Shown here piece after piece: positions 33,450 to 41,976 of a DNA stretch of 64,000 bases. The position numbers were made by a program, and so were the translations under genes. Each line of letters starts with the position of its first letter. Position 1 is the stretch's first letter. The notes under the pieces are model-generated. The model made no database searches, had not been told where the DNA came from, and saw nothing but the letters and a program-made list of their open reading frames with translations. Source of the stretch: Micromonospora humi (lineage in GTDB: Bacteria > Actinomycetota > Actinomycetes > Mycobacteriales > Micromonosporaceae). The stretch is from positions 62,001 through 126,000 of the forward strand of contig NZ_FMDM01000009.1 in assembly GCF_900090105.1 (NCBI RefSeq), in the 5' to 3' direction.

Positions 33450-35563
33450 GTCAGGATCGGATGGCTGTGCGGGAGCGGGCCGAGGCGGTGCTGCGGCGGC
33501 TGGCCGGGGACCACGCGAGGCTGCGCGAGGACCAGTGGCGGGCCATCGAGGCGCTCGTCGTCGACCGGCGGCGGGTGCTCTGCGTGCAGCGCACCGGCTG
33601 GGGCAAGTCGGCCGTCTACTTCGTGGCCACCGCGCTGCTGCGCGAGCACGGTGAGCACGGGCCCACCGTGATCGTCTCGCCGCTGCTGGCGTTGATGCGC
33701 AACCAGGTCGACTCCGCCGCAAGGGCCGGCATCCGGGCCCGCACCATCAACTCGGCCAACCTCGACGAGTGGGACGAGATCACCGCCGAGATCAACGCCG
33801 GGGCCGTCGACGTGCTGCTGATCAGCCCGGAGCGCCTCAACAACCCGGACTTCCGCGACGGTGTGCTGCCGAAGCTCGCCGCCACCACCGGGCTGCTGGT
33901 GGTGGACGAGGCGCACTGCGTCTCCGACTGGGGGCACGACTTCCGCCCCGACTACCGGCGGCTGCGGACGTTCCTGGCCAACCTGCCCGAGCGCACGCCG
34001 GTGCTGGCCACCACCGCGACCGCCAACGCCCGGGTCACCCGCGACGTGGCGGAGCAGTTGGGTGACGCCCTGGTGCTGCGCGGCACGCTGGACCGGGAGT
34101 CGCTGCGGCTCGGCGTCCTCGACCTGCCCAGCCCGGCGCACCGCCTGGCCTGGTTGGCCGACCACCTGGACCGGCTGCCCGGCTCCGGCATCGTCTACAC
34201 ACTGACCGTGGCCGCGGCCACCGAGACGACCGAGTTCCTCCGGGCCCGCGGCTGGTCGGTGGCGGCCTACACCGGGCAGGCCGAGGACGCCGACCGCCGC
34301 GCCGCCGAGCAGGACCTGCTGGACAACAAGATCAAGGCGCTGGTGGCGACCAGCGCGCTCGGCATGGGCTTCGACAAGCCCGACCTCGGCTTCGTGGTGC
34401 ACCTCGGCGCGCCGCCCTCGCCGATCGCCTACTACCAGCAGGTCGGCCGCGCCGGCCGCGCCGTCGACCAGGCCGAGGTGCTGCTCCTGCCCGGCGTCGA
34501 GGACGCCGCGATCTGGCGCTACTTCGCCTCGCTGGCCTTCCCGCCCGAGGAGCAGGTCCGCGCCGTGCTCGCCGCGCTGGACACCACCCGCCCGATCTCC
34601 ACCCAGGCCCTCGAACCGGTCGTCGACCTGCGCCGGGCCCGCCTGGAGCTGATGCTCAAGGTGCTCGACGTGGACGGCGCGGTCCGCCGGGTCCGCGGCG
34701 GCTGGCTCGCCACCGGCGAGCCCTGGGTCTACGACGAGGCCCGCCTGCGGCGCGTCGCCGACGCGCGCACCGCCGAGCAGCGGGCCATGCTCCAGTACGC
34801 GGCCACCTCCGACTGCCGGATGCGCTACCTGCGGGAAGGGCTCGACGACGCCGGTGCCCAGGACTGCGGCCGGTGCGACAACTGCGCGGGCCCGCTGTTC
34901 GCCGCCGAGGTGTCCGCCGAGGCGCTCACCGCCGCGCAGACCTTCCTCGGCCGCCCCGGCGTCCAGATCGCGCCGAAGAAGCTCTGGCCGACCGGGTTGG
35001 ACGCGGTGGGCGTACCCCTGAAGGGCCGGATCGCGCCGGCGGAGCAGGCGCTGCCCGGGCGAGCCGTGGGCCGGCTGTCCGACCTGGGGTGGGGCGGGCG
35101 ACTGCGGGGCCTGGTCGGGCCGGAGGCGCCGGACGGTCCGGTGCCCGACGACGTGGCCGCGGCCGTGGTCGAGGTGTTGAAGGCGTGGGCGCACGGCGAC
35201 GACCCCTGGCCGCGCCGCCCGGCCGGCGTGGTCGCGGTCGGCTCCCGGACCCGGCCGCTGCTGGTCGGTTCGCTGGCCGAGCGGATCGCCGCGGTCGGCC
35301 GGCTGCCGTTGCTCGGCGTGGTCGTCCCGACCGGTCCGGCCGGCGCCGGCGGGCCGCGCGGCAACAGCGCCCAGCGGGTACGCGCGCTGCACGACGCCTT
35401 CCACGTGCCCGAGGAGCTGACCGACGCGCTGCCCGGCCTGGACGGGCCGGTGCTGCTCGTCGACGACCTGGTCGACTCGGGCTGGACGATGGGCATGGTG
35501 GCGCGTCTGCTGCGCCGCGCCGGCGCGCCGGACGTGCTGCCGCTCGCGCTCGCCACGGTGTAA
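33446..35563 (+). CDS. RecQ-type DNA helicase with phosphoribosyltransferase-like C terminus
   Basis: The 705-residue protein has RecQ helicase motifs: LREDQWRAIEAL (motif 0), RTGWGKSAVYF (Walker A), VVDEAHCVSDWGHDFRPDYRRL (motif II and aromatic loop), TATAN, YTGQ, SALGMGFDKPD and QQVGRAGR. A zinc-binding segment CRMRYLREG ... CGRCDNC follows near 455-475. The last 100 residues end in VLLVDDLVDSGWTM, the PRPP-binding motif of type I phosphoribosyltransferases as in ComF. It unwinds DNA, and the role of the tail is unknown. Its TAA stop is the first three bases of a 57-bp hairpin element. Confidence 0.88.
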   Translation: MSQDRMAVRERAEAVLRRLAGDHARLREDQWRAIEALVVDRRRVLCVQRTGWGKSAVYFVATALLREHGEHGPTVIVSPLLALMRNQVDSAARAGIRARTINSANLDEWDEITAEINAGAVDVLLISPERLNNPDFRDGVLPKLAATTGLLVVDEAHCVSDWGHDFRPDYRRLRTFLANLPERTPVLATTATANARVTRDVAEQLGDALVLRGTLDRESLRLGVLDLPSPAHRLAWLADHLDRLPGSGIVYTLTVAAATETTEFLRARGWSVAAYTGQAEDADRRAAEQDLLDNKIKALVATSALGMGFDKPDLGFVVHLGAPPSPIAYYQQVGRAGRAVDQAEVLLLPGVEDAAIWRYFASLAFPPEEQVRAVLAALDTTRPISTQALEPVVDLRRARLELMLKVLDVDGAVRRVRGGWLATGEPWVYDEARLRRVADARTAEQRAMLQYAATSDCRMRYLREGLDDAGAQDCGRCDNCAGPLFAAEVSAEALTAAQTFLGRPGVQIAPKKLWPTGLDAVGVPLKGRIAPAEQALPGRAVGRLSDLGWGGRLRGLVGPEAPDGPVPDDVAAAVVEVLKAWAHGDDPWPRRPAGVVAVGSRTRPLLVGSLAERIAAVGRLPLLGVVVPTGPAGAGGPRGNSAQRVRALHDAFHVPEELTDALPGLDGPVLLVDDLVDSGWTMGMVARLLRRAGAPDVLPLALATV

Positions 35564-35617
35564 GGCGGGGCCCCCTTTTAACGCTTTCGGTAGAGGAAGG
35601 GGCCCCGCTTAACACCT
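35561..35617. repeat. 57-bp hairpin element, copy A
   Basis: It begins TAAGGCGGGGCCCC, where TAA is the recQ-like stop codon, and ends GGGGCCCCGCTTAACACCT. The arms around GGGGCCCC pair to make a strong hairpin with a loop holding ACGCTTTCGGTAGAGG. Copies of exactly the same length lie at 52610-52666 (inverted) and 63881-63937. It probably also acts as a terminator. Confidence 0.88.
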
Positions 35618-35655
35618 GGCAGGTGCGAGCGGCACACCCGGCAGGTGCGAGCGGC
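35618..35655 (+). repeat. 16-bp direct repeat upstream of the copper chaperone
   Basis: GGCAGGTGCGAGCGGC occurs at 35618-35633 and again at 35640-35655, a 22-bp period (two helical turns). It lies 58 bp before the copper-chaperone start, in the only region that can hold its promoter, so it may be a regulator site. Confidence 0.5.
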
Positions 35656-35712
35656 GCCACCGTCCGCGCGGGCGTCGTCGGCGGGCCACCCGGCCGGCGG
35701 TACCGTGGGGCC

Positions 35713-35943
35713 ATGACCGAGCAGCGACCCGTCGTCCAGACGTACACCGTGACCGGGATGACCTGCGAACACTGCGTCCGTGCGGTGACCGAGGAGCTGT
35801 CCGCGCTGCCGGGCGTCGACGAGGTCCGGATCGACCTGGCCGGGGGCACGGCCACGGTCACCAGCGCGGCCCCGCTGCCGGTGGAGTCCGTCCGCGCCGC
35901 CGTCGACGAGGCGGGCTACGAGCTGGTCGGCGGCGTTGCCTGA
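35713..35943 (+). CDS. Copper chaperone, heavy-metal-associated domain
   Basis: The 76-residue protein is a single HMA domain: TYTVTGMTCEHCVRAVTEELSALPGVDEVRIDLAGG. GMTCEHC is the metal-binding MxCxxC loop, and the rest is the beta-alpha-beta-beta-alpha-beta fold of CopZ/Atx1 proteins. It carries Cu(I) in the cytoplasm. It overlaps the next gene (35936), which encodes a His-rich membrane protein. No copper ATPase is adjacent. Confidence 0.92.
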   Translation: MTEQRPVVQTYTVTGMTCEHCVRAVTEELSALPGVDEVRIDLAGGTATVTSAAPLPVESVRAAVDEAGYELVGGVA

Positions 35944-37003
35944 GTCCACTGCCTCCGCGGTCGACGGTCCGGCGACCGCCGACCGCGCCCGGCCGGACGG
36001 TCCCGTGCCGGCGGCCGGTGGTGCGGCGGTCGGCTCGACCGACCGCGCGGCCGGTCCCGGTGCCACCGGCCCGGTCGCGGTGGACCGCGAGACGCTGCGG
36101 CTGGCGCTGGTGGTCGGTGGCCTGGTGCTGGCCGTGCTGCTCGGCTTCGGGCTGGGCCGGCTGAACCCGCCCGCGAACCCGGCCGGGGCCGCTCCGGGCG
36201 GTGCGACCTCCGCCGCCGTCGCCGGCGACCACTCCCACGCGCCGGGGGCCGGCGCGCACTCCCACGACGGCGCCACGATCACCCAGGGTGGTGGCGACGG
36301 CGCGACCGGCCTGTCGATCAGTTCGGCCGGCTACACGCTCGTCCCGTCCGGCCCGGAGCCGACCGCCGGCCGCGTCGGTGAGCTGCGGTTCCAGATCCGC
36401 GACGACGCGCGCCGGGCGGTCACCCGGTTCGCCGTCGTGCACGACAAGCCGATGCACGTGATCGTGGTGCGCCGCGACCTCACCGGCTACCGGCACCTGC
36501 ACCCGACGATGTCCGCCGACGGGACCTGGTCGGTGCCGTTGCCGCCGTCCGACCCGGGCGCCTGGCGGATGTACGCGGACTTCACCGCGGTCGCCGACGA
36601 CGGTCGGCAGGTCGCCACGGTGCTCGGCGCCGATCTGGCGGTGCCCGGCGGGTACGCGCCCCGCCCGCTGCCCGCCCCGGCCACGACGGCCACGGTCGAC
36701 GGGTTCACCGCCGCGTACACCGGCACGCCCGAGGTGGGGCGCGCGGCCCCGCTGCGGTTCCGGGTGACCGGCGCCGACGGCGGTGCCGCGCCGTTGGAGC
36801 CCTACCTGGGCGCGTACGGGCACCTGGTCGCGTTGCGCGAGGGTGACCTCGGCTACCTGCACGTGCACCCGGAGCCGGTGCGCGACGGCGACGCGGTCAC
36901 GTTCTGGTTGACCGCGCCCGGGCCGGGTCGCTATCGGATGTTCCTGGACTTCCAGGTTGCCGGCGTGGTGCGCACCGCCGCGTTCACTCTCACGGTCGCC
37001 TGA
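35936..37003 (+). CDS. His-rich single-pass membrane protein, likely copper-related
   Basis: TTG 35936 overlaps the chaperone gene and gives 355 aa; GTG codons within the first 50 residues are alternatives. An Ala/Pro-rich cytoplasmic start is followed by one membrane helix (about 60-78). The extracellular part begins with a His cluster DHSHAPGAGAHSHDG and has two similar halves with KPMHVIVVRRDLTGYRHLHP and YGHLVALREGDLGYLHVHPEP. The repeated His/Met sites and the copper-chaperone neighbour suggest extracellular copper binding. The family has no function known to me. Confidence 0.75.
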   Translation: MPESTASAVDGPATADRARPDGPVPAAGGAAVGSTDRAAGPGATGPVAVDRETLRLALVVGGLVLAVLLGFGLGRLNPPANPAGAAPGGATSAAVAGDHSHAPGAGAHSHDGATITQGGGDGATGLSISSAGYTLVPSGPEPTAGRVGELRFQIRDDARRAVTRFAVVHDKPMHVIVVRRDLTGYRHLHPTMSADGTWSVPLPPSDPGAWRMYADFTAVADDGRQVATVLGADLAVPGGYAPRPLPAPATTATVDGFTAAYTGTPEVGRAAPLRFRVTGADGGAAPLEPYLGAYGHLVALREGDLGYLHVHPEPVRDGDAVTFWLTAPGPGRYRMFLDFQVAGVVRTAAFTLTVA

Positions 37004-37023
37004 CCCGGGCCGGGGACGGTCGG

Positions 37024-37443
37024 TCAGCCGGCCCGACGGACCGGGCGGCGGGCCAGGTAGCGGAGCAGGTCGCGGATGTGGTGCTTCTCCTCGGCGGGGA
37101 CGTTCGGGTCGGCCAGCCGGTCCAGGATCACCCGCACGTCGGCCTCGACCGGACCGTCCTCGGCGCCTCGGCGGCGGGGCACCGACCCGGCGTCGGGCAG
37201 GCCCAGCGCCCGGAACGCGGCGGCCACCGGCAGGTCGAGGGCGGCGCAGAAGCCGCGCACCTTGGCGAGTTCGGGATAGTCCTGCCAGTCGCCGGCCAGC
37301 CAGCGGAACACGGTGGAACGGCCGACACCGGTGTGGGTCGCGAGGTCGGTCACCGTCCAGCCGCGCTCTTCACGCGCGTCGTCGATGGCCCGTCGCACGA
37401 AGCGTGCGAAGGCCATCTGCGGCGAAACGTCGGTGGCGCCCAT
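37024..37443 (-). CDS. XRE-family helix-turn-helix regulator
   Basis: The 139-residue protein has a Cro/C1-type helix-turn-helix: AIDDAREERGWTVTDLATHTGVGRSTVFRWLAGDW, then a short helical part and an Arg-rich tail. It likely regulates genes nearby or elsewhere; no target can be named. It starts at ATG 37443, with an internal ATG nine codons on as an alternative. It converges with the copper-related gene and is divergent from the membrane protein at 37635. Confidence 0.85.
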   Translation of the reverse strand: MGATDVSPQMAFARFVRRAIDDAREERGWTVTDLATHTGVGRSTVFRWLAGDWQDYPELAKVRGFCAALDLPVAAAFRALGLPDAGSVPRRRGAEDGPVEADVRVILDRLADPNVPAEEKHHIRDLLRYLARRPVRRAG

Positions 37444-37634
37444 CCCTCCGGAATCGTCCCCTTCCGCCGGTGCGCCCGGCTCTGCGCCCCGAGCCTAGTA
37501 CGCCCGCGCGAGGAAACAACTGACTGATCGGTCGGAAGGTCCCATGGGTGGGACCGGCACAGCGTGAACACTTGCGAACTGTCAACTAAGCTGGACGAAA
37601 CCCTCCCCCCGGCAGCGAGTTCGTAAGGAGCAGC

Positions 37635-38066
37635 ATGGCCGAGCCGGACCGTCCCGTCCCGCACCGCCCCGGTGCGGTGAGCCTCTTCTTCGTGGCCAAG
37701 GCCGGCGTCTTCGCGCTCGGCTTCTGGATCTGGCTGCTGGTGCTCGCGGCGCAGGGGGACCCGGCGGAGGGGCTGCATCTGATCGCCGCGACCGGCGCGG
37801 TCTGCACCACGCTGGTCGGCGTGGTGCTGGGTGCGCGGATGGCGCTCCAGCGCAACGCCGCCGCCCGCCACGCCGAGCTGAAGCGACTCCTGGTCGACAT
37901 CTCCTGGAACGCGTTCGCCGCCGCCGGCAACTCCGACCAGCCGGCGAAGGTGGTGCCGTTCCCGAGCCCATCGCCGGACAGCGAGCGGTCCACCAACCGT
38001 GGCCCGGGCGAGCGGATCTCGGTGCTGGACCGGGGGGACCGCAACCGGGGCGAGCGCCGCCGCTAG
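37635..38066 (+). CDS. Small two-helix membrane protein, 143 aa
   Basis: ATG 37635 follows AAGGAG. The protein has two membrane helices (about 16-40 and 48-68) and a hydrophilic C-terminal half with Ser/Arg-rich sequence ending GERRR. There is no recognised domain. Its 3' end overlaps the 3' end of the convergent methyltransferase gene by four bases. Confidence 0.65.
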   Translation: MAEPDRPVPHRPGAVSLFFVAKAGVFALGFWIWLLVLAAQGDPAEGLHLIAATGAVCTTLVGVVLGARMALQRNAAARHAELKRLLVDISWNAFAAAGNSDQPAKVVPFPSPSPDSERSTNRGPGERISVLDRGDRNRGERRR

Positions 38067-39223
38067 CGCGGTGCCCGGCCCGCGTCCGCGAGCAGCGTCT
38101 CCAGCCGGGGCGTGACGCCCCACCGGTCCACCAGCTCGCGATAGTCGGATCGGTTGTCGTCGGTCGGCGGCCCCGCGGTCCGCCGCGCACGGATCAGCAG
38201 GTTGCGCGGCGTGTGCCGGGAGTCGACGAACTCCACCACCTCGGCGCGGTAGCCGTGCAGCCGGAGCAGCCCGGCGCGCAGCGCGTCGGTGAGCACGTCG
38301 GCGAACCGCTCGCGCAGGATGCCCTGCCGGGTGAGCAGCTCGTCCGGCCCGGGCGCGGGGCGGGCCCGCAGTTGCGCGGCCAGGTCGTGGTGGCAGCACG
38401 GGGCGGCGAGCACCCAGCGGGCGTCCCAGCGCACCGCCCGGGCCAGCGCCTCGTCGGTCGCCGTGTCGCAGGCGTGCAGTGCCAGCACCAGGTCCGGGGC
38501 CGGTTCGACAGGTGCCTCGGCGATGGTGCCGGCCACGAAGCTGACCCGGTCGGCCCAGCCCAGCCGTTCGGCCAGTTCGGTGTTGCGGCGCCGCTGGTCC
38601 TCGCGGACGTCCACGCCGACCAGCGTCACGTCCAGGCCGCGCTGCGTCAGATAGCGGTGGGCGGCAAACGTCAGGTACGCGTTTCCGCAGCCCAGGTCCA
38701 CCACGCGCAGCGGACCGGCGAGGTCGTCCGGCAGGGTGGCGGCGAGCGCGCGGAGGAACGCGTCGACCTGGCGACGTTTGGCGGCCGACCCGCCGATCGC
38801 GTCGAACAGCGGGTCGCCGGGGTCGAGCAGCCAGTCCTTGGCCCGGTCGTGCCCGGCCGGCTCGGCGGTCGGGCGGCTGGCCGTGGCGCGGTGCACCTGC
38901 GCCTCGCCGGACTTGGTCACCCGGAGCTGGAGCGTGGTGTCCGCGGTCTCCACGTGCCAGTTGCCGAACGGCTCGGCGAGCAGCTCGTCGACGGCCGCGC
39001 CGGACTCCGCGCCGGGGGCGACGTTGCGGGTGTGCGGCCGGGCACCGTCCGAGGTGGCGATCTGCAGCCGGGTGCCGGCCTTGAGGGTGACCGGGCGCAG
39101 TTCCGCGCGGACCACCGAGGGCCGCTGACCCCGCCGCCGACCGGCGGCCACGGCCCGGGTCAGGCCCGGGCCGAGCAGCAGCTCCCGTACCTCCCGTAGT
39201 GCCGCGTCCAACGGTTCCGCCAT
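38063..39223 (-). CDS. SAM-dependent methyltransferase
   Basis: ATG 39223 with AAAGGGG upstream gives 386 aa. A basic N-terminal domain of about 130 residues precedes a Rossmann methyltransferase domain. LRVVDLGCGNAYLTFAAHRYL is the SAM-binding loop, LVGVDVRED the acidic ribose contact, and LVLALHACDTATDEAL with LAAPCCHHDL the active-site end. The HACDTATDEA pattern is that of METTL25/RRNAD1-like and related predicted RNA or protein methyltransferases. The substrate is unknown. Confidence 0.85.
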   Translation of the reverse strand: MAEPLDAALREVRELLLGPGLTRAVAAGRRRGQRPSVVRAELRPVTLKAGTRLQIATSDGARPHTRNVAPGAESGAAVDELLAEPFGNWHVETADTTLQLRVTKSGEAQVHRATASRPTAEPAGHDRAKDWLLDPGDPLFDAIGGSAAKRRQVDAFLRALAATLPDDLAGPLRVVDLGCGNAYLTFAAHRYLTQRGLDVTLVGVDVREDQRRRNTELAERLGWADRVSFVAGTIAEAPVEPAPDLVLALHACDTATDEALARAVRWDARWVLAAPCCHHDLAAQLRARPAPGPDELLTRQGILRERFADVLTDALRAGLLRLHGYRAEVVEFVDSRHTPRNLLIRARRTAGPPTDDNRSDYRELVDRWGVTPRLETLLADAGRAPR

Positions 39224-39274
39224 GCCGTACCCCTTTCCTCGCTTCCCTGCCGTCCCCGTCCGCACCCGGGCGGC

Positions 39275-39316
39275 CGACCATGAGGGTGACCGGCGCGGCC
39301 AACGTCATGATCGTCG
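39275..39316. repeat. Degenerate relative of the 29.6-kb palindrome
   Basis: The right half (39295-39316) matches the right arm of the palindrome at 29661-29684 at 18 of 22 positions, including TCATGATCG, and the left half (CGACCATGAG...) is a decayed arm. It lies upstream of the methyltransferase start and beyond the helicase terminator, so it has no obvious job there. Confidence 0.45.
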
Positions 39317-39342
39317 CCGGTGCCCGGGGTGGGGGCAGGGAG

Positions 39343-39373
39343 CGGCCCCCGGAACTGGTGGGTCCGGGGGCCG
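39343..39373 (-). terminator. Terminator hairpin of the DEAD-box gene
   Basis: CGGCCCCCGGA (39343-39353) pairs with TCCGGGGGCCG (39363-39373) around nine bases, about 20 bp beyond the stop of the helicase gene on the minus strand. Confidence 0.65.
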
Positions 39374-39393
39374 TGGTGTGTGTCTGGTCCTGG

Positions 39394-41046
39394 TCAGTCG
39401 GTGGTGGCCTCGGCCGGCGCGCCGGAGCTGCCGCCACGACGACGCCGGCGACGGCGCGGCTTGGCGGCGGTCTCGCCCTCGCCGGCGGCCGCCACGGTCG
39501 GCTCCGCGCCGCCCTCGGCGGTGATCACGTTGGTCGGCTGCTCGCCGGCCACCGTCTCGCCGGCCCGGCGGCGGCGCCGGCGACGCGGGGTACGGGTGCC
39601 CTCGTCGGCCCCGGCCTCGGTCGGCTCGCTCCCGACGGCGGGTGCGCCGCTGGCCGCGCCGCCGCGACTGCGCCCGCGGTCCCCACCGCGGCCCCGGCTG
39701 TCGCCGCCCCGACCGCGGCTGTCGCCACGACGCGAACGGCCGCCGCCCAGGTCCTCCTCGACCTCGGCCGACAGGCCGGCGCGGGTGCGCTCGGCGGTCG
39801 GCAGGGTGCCGCTGATGTCCGGGGAGATGTCCAGGTCGGTGTAGAGGTGCGCGGAGGTGTGGTAGGTCTCCGGCGGCTCGGGCATGTCTAGCCCGAGGGT
39901 CTTGTCGATGATCCGCCAGCGGGGCACGTCGTCCCAGTCGACGAACGTCACCGCGACACCGGTCGCCCCGGCCCGGCCGGTGCGGCCGATCCGGTGGGTG
40001 TAGGTGTCCTGGTCCTCGGGGCAGTCGTAGTTGATCACGTGGGTCACGCCGGTGACGTCGATGCCCCGGGCCGCCACGTCGGTGGCCACCAGGGTGTCGA
40101 TCTTGCCGGCGCGGAACGCCCGCAGGGCCCGCTCCCGGGCGCCCTGGCCCAGGTCGCCGTGCACCGCCGCCACCGCGAAGCCGCGGAAGTCGAGATCCTC
40201 GGCAACCCGGTCGGCGGCCCGCTTGGTGCGGGTGAAGATCATCGTCAAGCCGCGGCCCTCGGCCTGCAGGATCCGCGCCACGATCTCGATCTTGTTCATC
40301 GAGTGGGTGCGGTAGGCGAGCTGCTGGGTCTGCGGCGACGGGCCCGTCTCGGCCGTGTGCCCGGCGTGGATCGTCACCGGCCGGCGCAGGAAGCGTCGGG
40401 ACAGCGCGACGATCGGGTCCGGCATGGTGGCCGAGAAGAGCATGGTCTGCCGGTCCTCCGGCAGCATCGCGAGGATCTTCTCGACGTCGTCCAGGAAGCC
40501 CAGGTCGAGCATCCGGTCGGCCTCGTCGAGGACGAGCGCGCGCACCCGGTCGAGCCGCAGGTGCTTCTGCTTCTGCAGGTCGAGCAGGCGGCCGGGCGTG
40601 CCGACCAGGATCTCGACGCCCTTGCGCAGCGCCTCGATCTGCGGCTCGTACGCCACGCCGCCGTAGATCGGCAGCACCCGGACGCCCCGGGTGCGGCCCG
40701 CGGCGTCGAGGTCCTTGGCGACCTGGATGCCGAGCTCACGGGTGGGGACGACGACCAGCGCCTGGGGCACGCCGTCGCTCCCCTCGGACGGGGCGAAGAC
40801 GCGCTCGAGCAGGGGGATGCCGAAGCCGAGCGTCTTGCCGGTGCCGGTCGGGGCCTGGCCGATCAGGTCGACGCCGCGCAGGCCGATCGGCAGCGCGTAT
40901 TCCTGGATGGCGAAGGCGCGGGTGATGCCTGCGGCGGCGAGCGCCTCGACGGTCTCCTGACGGGCGCCGAGCGCGGCGAACGTGGGTGCCTCCGGCGGGA
41001 CCGGAGCTGTGGGGGCCAGTGGCTGGCCGATAGTCTGCTCACTCAT
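39394..41046 (-). CDS. DEAD-box RNA helicase (RhlE-like)
   Basis: The 550-residue protein has the full motif set: AIQEYALPIGLRGVDLIGQAPTGTGKT (Q motif and Walker A), PTRELG, GTPGRLLDL, VLDEADRML, FSATMP, IFTRTKR, VATDVAARGID and HRIGRTGR. A C-terminal tail of about 150 residues is rich in RG/RGG and Arg runs, usual for RNA binding in actinobacterial RhlE. It remodels RNA, likely in ribosome assembly or mRNA decay. It opens a gene neighbourhood that I recall as conserved in actinobacteria (next to the ferritin-like and TetR genes). Confidence 0.93.
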   Translation of the reverse strand: MSEQTIGQPLAPTAPVPPEAPTFAALGARQETVEALAAAGITRAFAIQEYALPIGLRGVDLIGQAPTGTGKTLGFGIPLLERVFAPSEGSDGVPQALVVVPTRELGIQVAKDLDAAGRTRGVRVLPIYGGVAYEPQIEALRKGVEILVGTPGRLLDLQKQKHLRLDRVRALVLDEADRMLDLGFLDDVEKILAMLPEDRQTMLFSATMPDPIVALSRRFLRRPVTIHAGHTAETGPSPQTQQLAYRTHSMNKIEIVARILQAEGRGLTMIFTRTKRAADRVAEDLDFRGFAVAAVHGDLGQGARERALRAFRAGKIDTLVATDVAARGIDVTGVTHVINYDCPEDQDTYTHRIGRTGRAGATGVAVTFVDWDDVPRWRIIDKTLGLDMPEPPETYHTSAHLYTDLDISPDISGTLPTAERTRAGLSAEVEEDLGGGRSRRGDSRGRGGDSRGRGGDRGRSRGGAASGAPAVGSEPTEAGADEGTRTPRRRRRRRAGETVAGEQPTNVITAEGGAEPTVAAAGEGETAAKPRRRRRRRGGSSGAPAEATTD

Positions 41047-41331
41047 GTGGATGTGGGGGTGCCCTCTCGTGGTGCGCCCCTCATGTCCTCAGGGCGCGAA
41101 CGGTTTGGCGCGGGCCACGCGGTCGGCGGCGGTTTCGCCGAGCCGGACCGGGCCGCACGCGCTCCGGGGGACCGGTGCTGATCAGCGAAGCTGACCTGGT
41201 CGGTGCCCACGGCAACTGTCTCATCCTACCTGAACAGCCTCTCAGCCGTCCCGATTCCGGGTGGCGACCGCGCATCCAGGGGTGCCTCGTGTGACCTGCG
41301 CCACATGACGCCGGGGCGGTAGCCTGCGCTC

Positions 41332-41973
41332 GTGTCCGCCTCCGACCCCGCCGCCGTCGACCTGTTCGGCCTCGTCGCGTACGGCGAGCTGCTCGCCTTC
41401 GACCGGCTGGCCGCCGACGCCCGGCTCGCTCCCGACCTGCGCCGACGGGCCGCGCTCAGCGAGATGGCCGCGGCCGAGATCGCCCACTACCGGTGGCTCG
41501 CCGACCGTCTCGGCGCGCTGGGCGTGGCCCCCGAGGAGGCGATGACCCCCTACGTCGACGCGTTGCGGGCGTACCACGACTCGACCGAGCCGCGGGACTG
41601 GGCGGAAGCGGTGACCAAGGCGTACCTGGGCGACGCGATCACCGACGACTTCCTGCGCCGGCTCGCCGCCGGCCTGACCGGGCCGGATCGCGCGCTGCTG
41701 CTCGACGTCCTGCACGACACCCGGTACGTCGAGTTCGCCGCGGCCGAGATCCGGGCCGCGCTGGCGGCCGACCCGGGTGCGGCCGGCCGGCTCTCGATGT
41801 GGGCGCGGCGGCTGCTCGGCGAGGCGCTCTCGCAGGCGGGCCGGGTCGCCGCCGCCGACCGGGGCGCGCTCGTCGCGTTGATCGGCCGGGCCGGCGTGGA
41901 CGTGCCGACGCTGCTGCGCGAACTGACCGAGGCGCACGCCGCGCGGATGTCGGCCGCCGGCCTCACCAACTGA
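41332..41973 (+). CDS. Ferritin-like fold protein (MiaE-like)
   Basis: The 213-residue protein is almost wholly helical. YGELLAFDRLAADAR, EMAAAEIAHYRWLADRL and VLHDTRYVEFAAAEIRAAL provide Glu and E-x-x-H pairs spaced as in four-helix diiron proteins, with MiaE-type hydroxylases as the nearest pattern. A diiron site is plausible but not proven. GTG 41332 is the start. In Mycobacterium tuberculosis I recall a homologous protein beside rhlE, also divergent from it. A minisatellite follows its stop. Confidence 0.78.
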   Translation: MSASDPAAVDLFGLVAYGELLAFDRLAADARLAPDLRRRAALSEMAAAEIAHYRWLADRLGALGVAPEEAMTPYVDALRAYHDSTEPRDWAEAVTKAYLGDAITDDFLRRLAAGLTGPDRALLLDVLHDTRYVEFAAAEIRAALAADPGAAGRLSMWARRLLGEALSQAGRVAAADRGALVALIGRAGVDVPTLLRELTEAHAARMSAAGLTN

Positions 41974-41976
41974 GCT

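Noticed and set aside
35561..35617. Element copy A as an ordinary unique terminator only
   Set aside because: The same 57-bp length and ends at two other loci, each in register with a TAA stop, show that it is a repeat family, though it may still terminate transcription.
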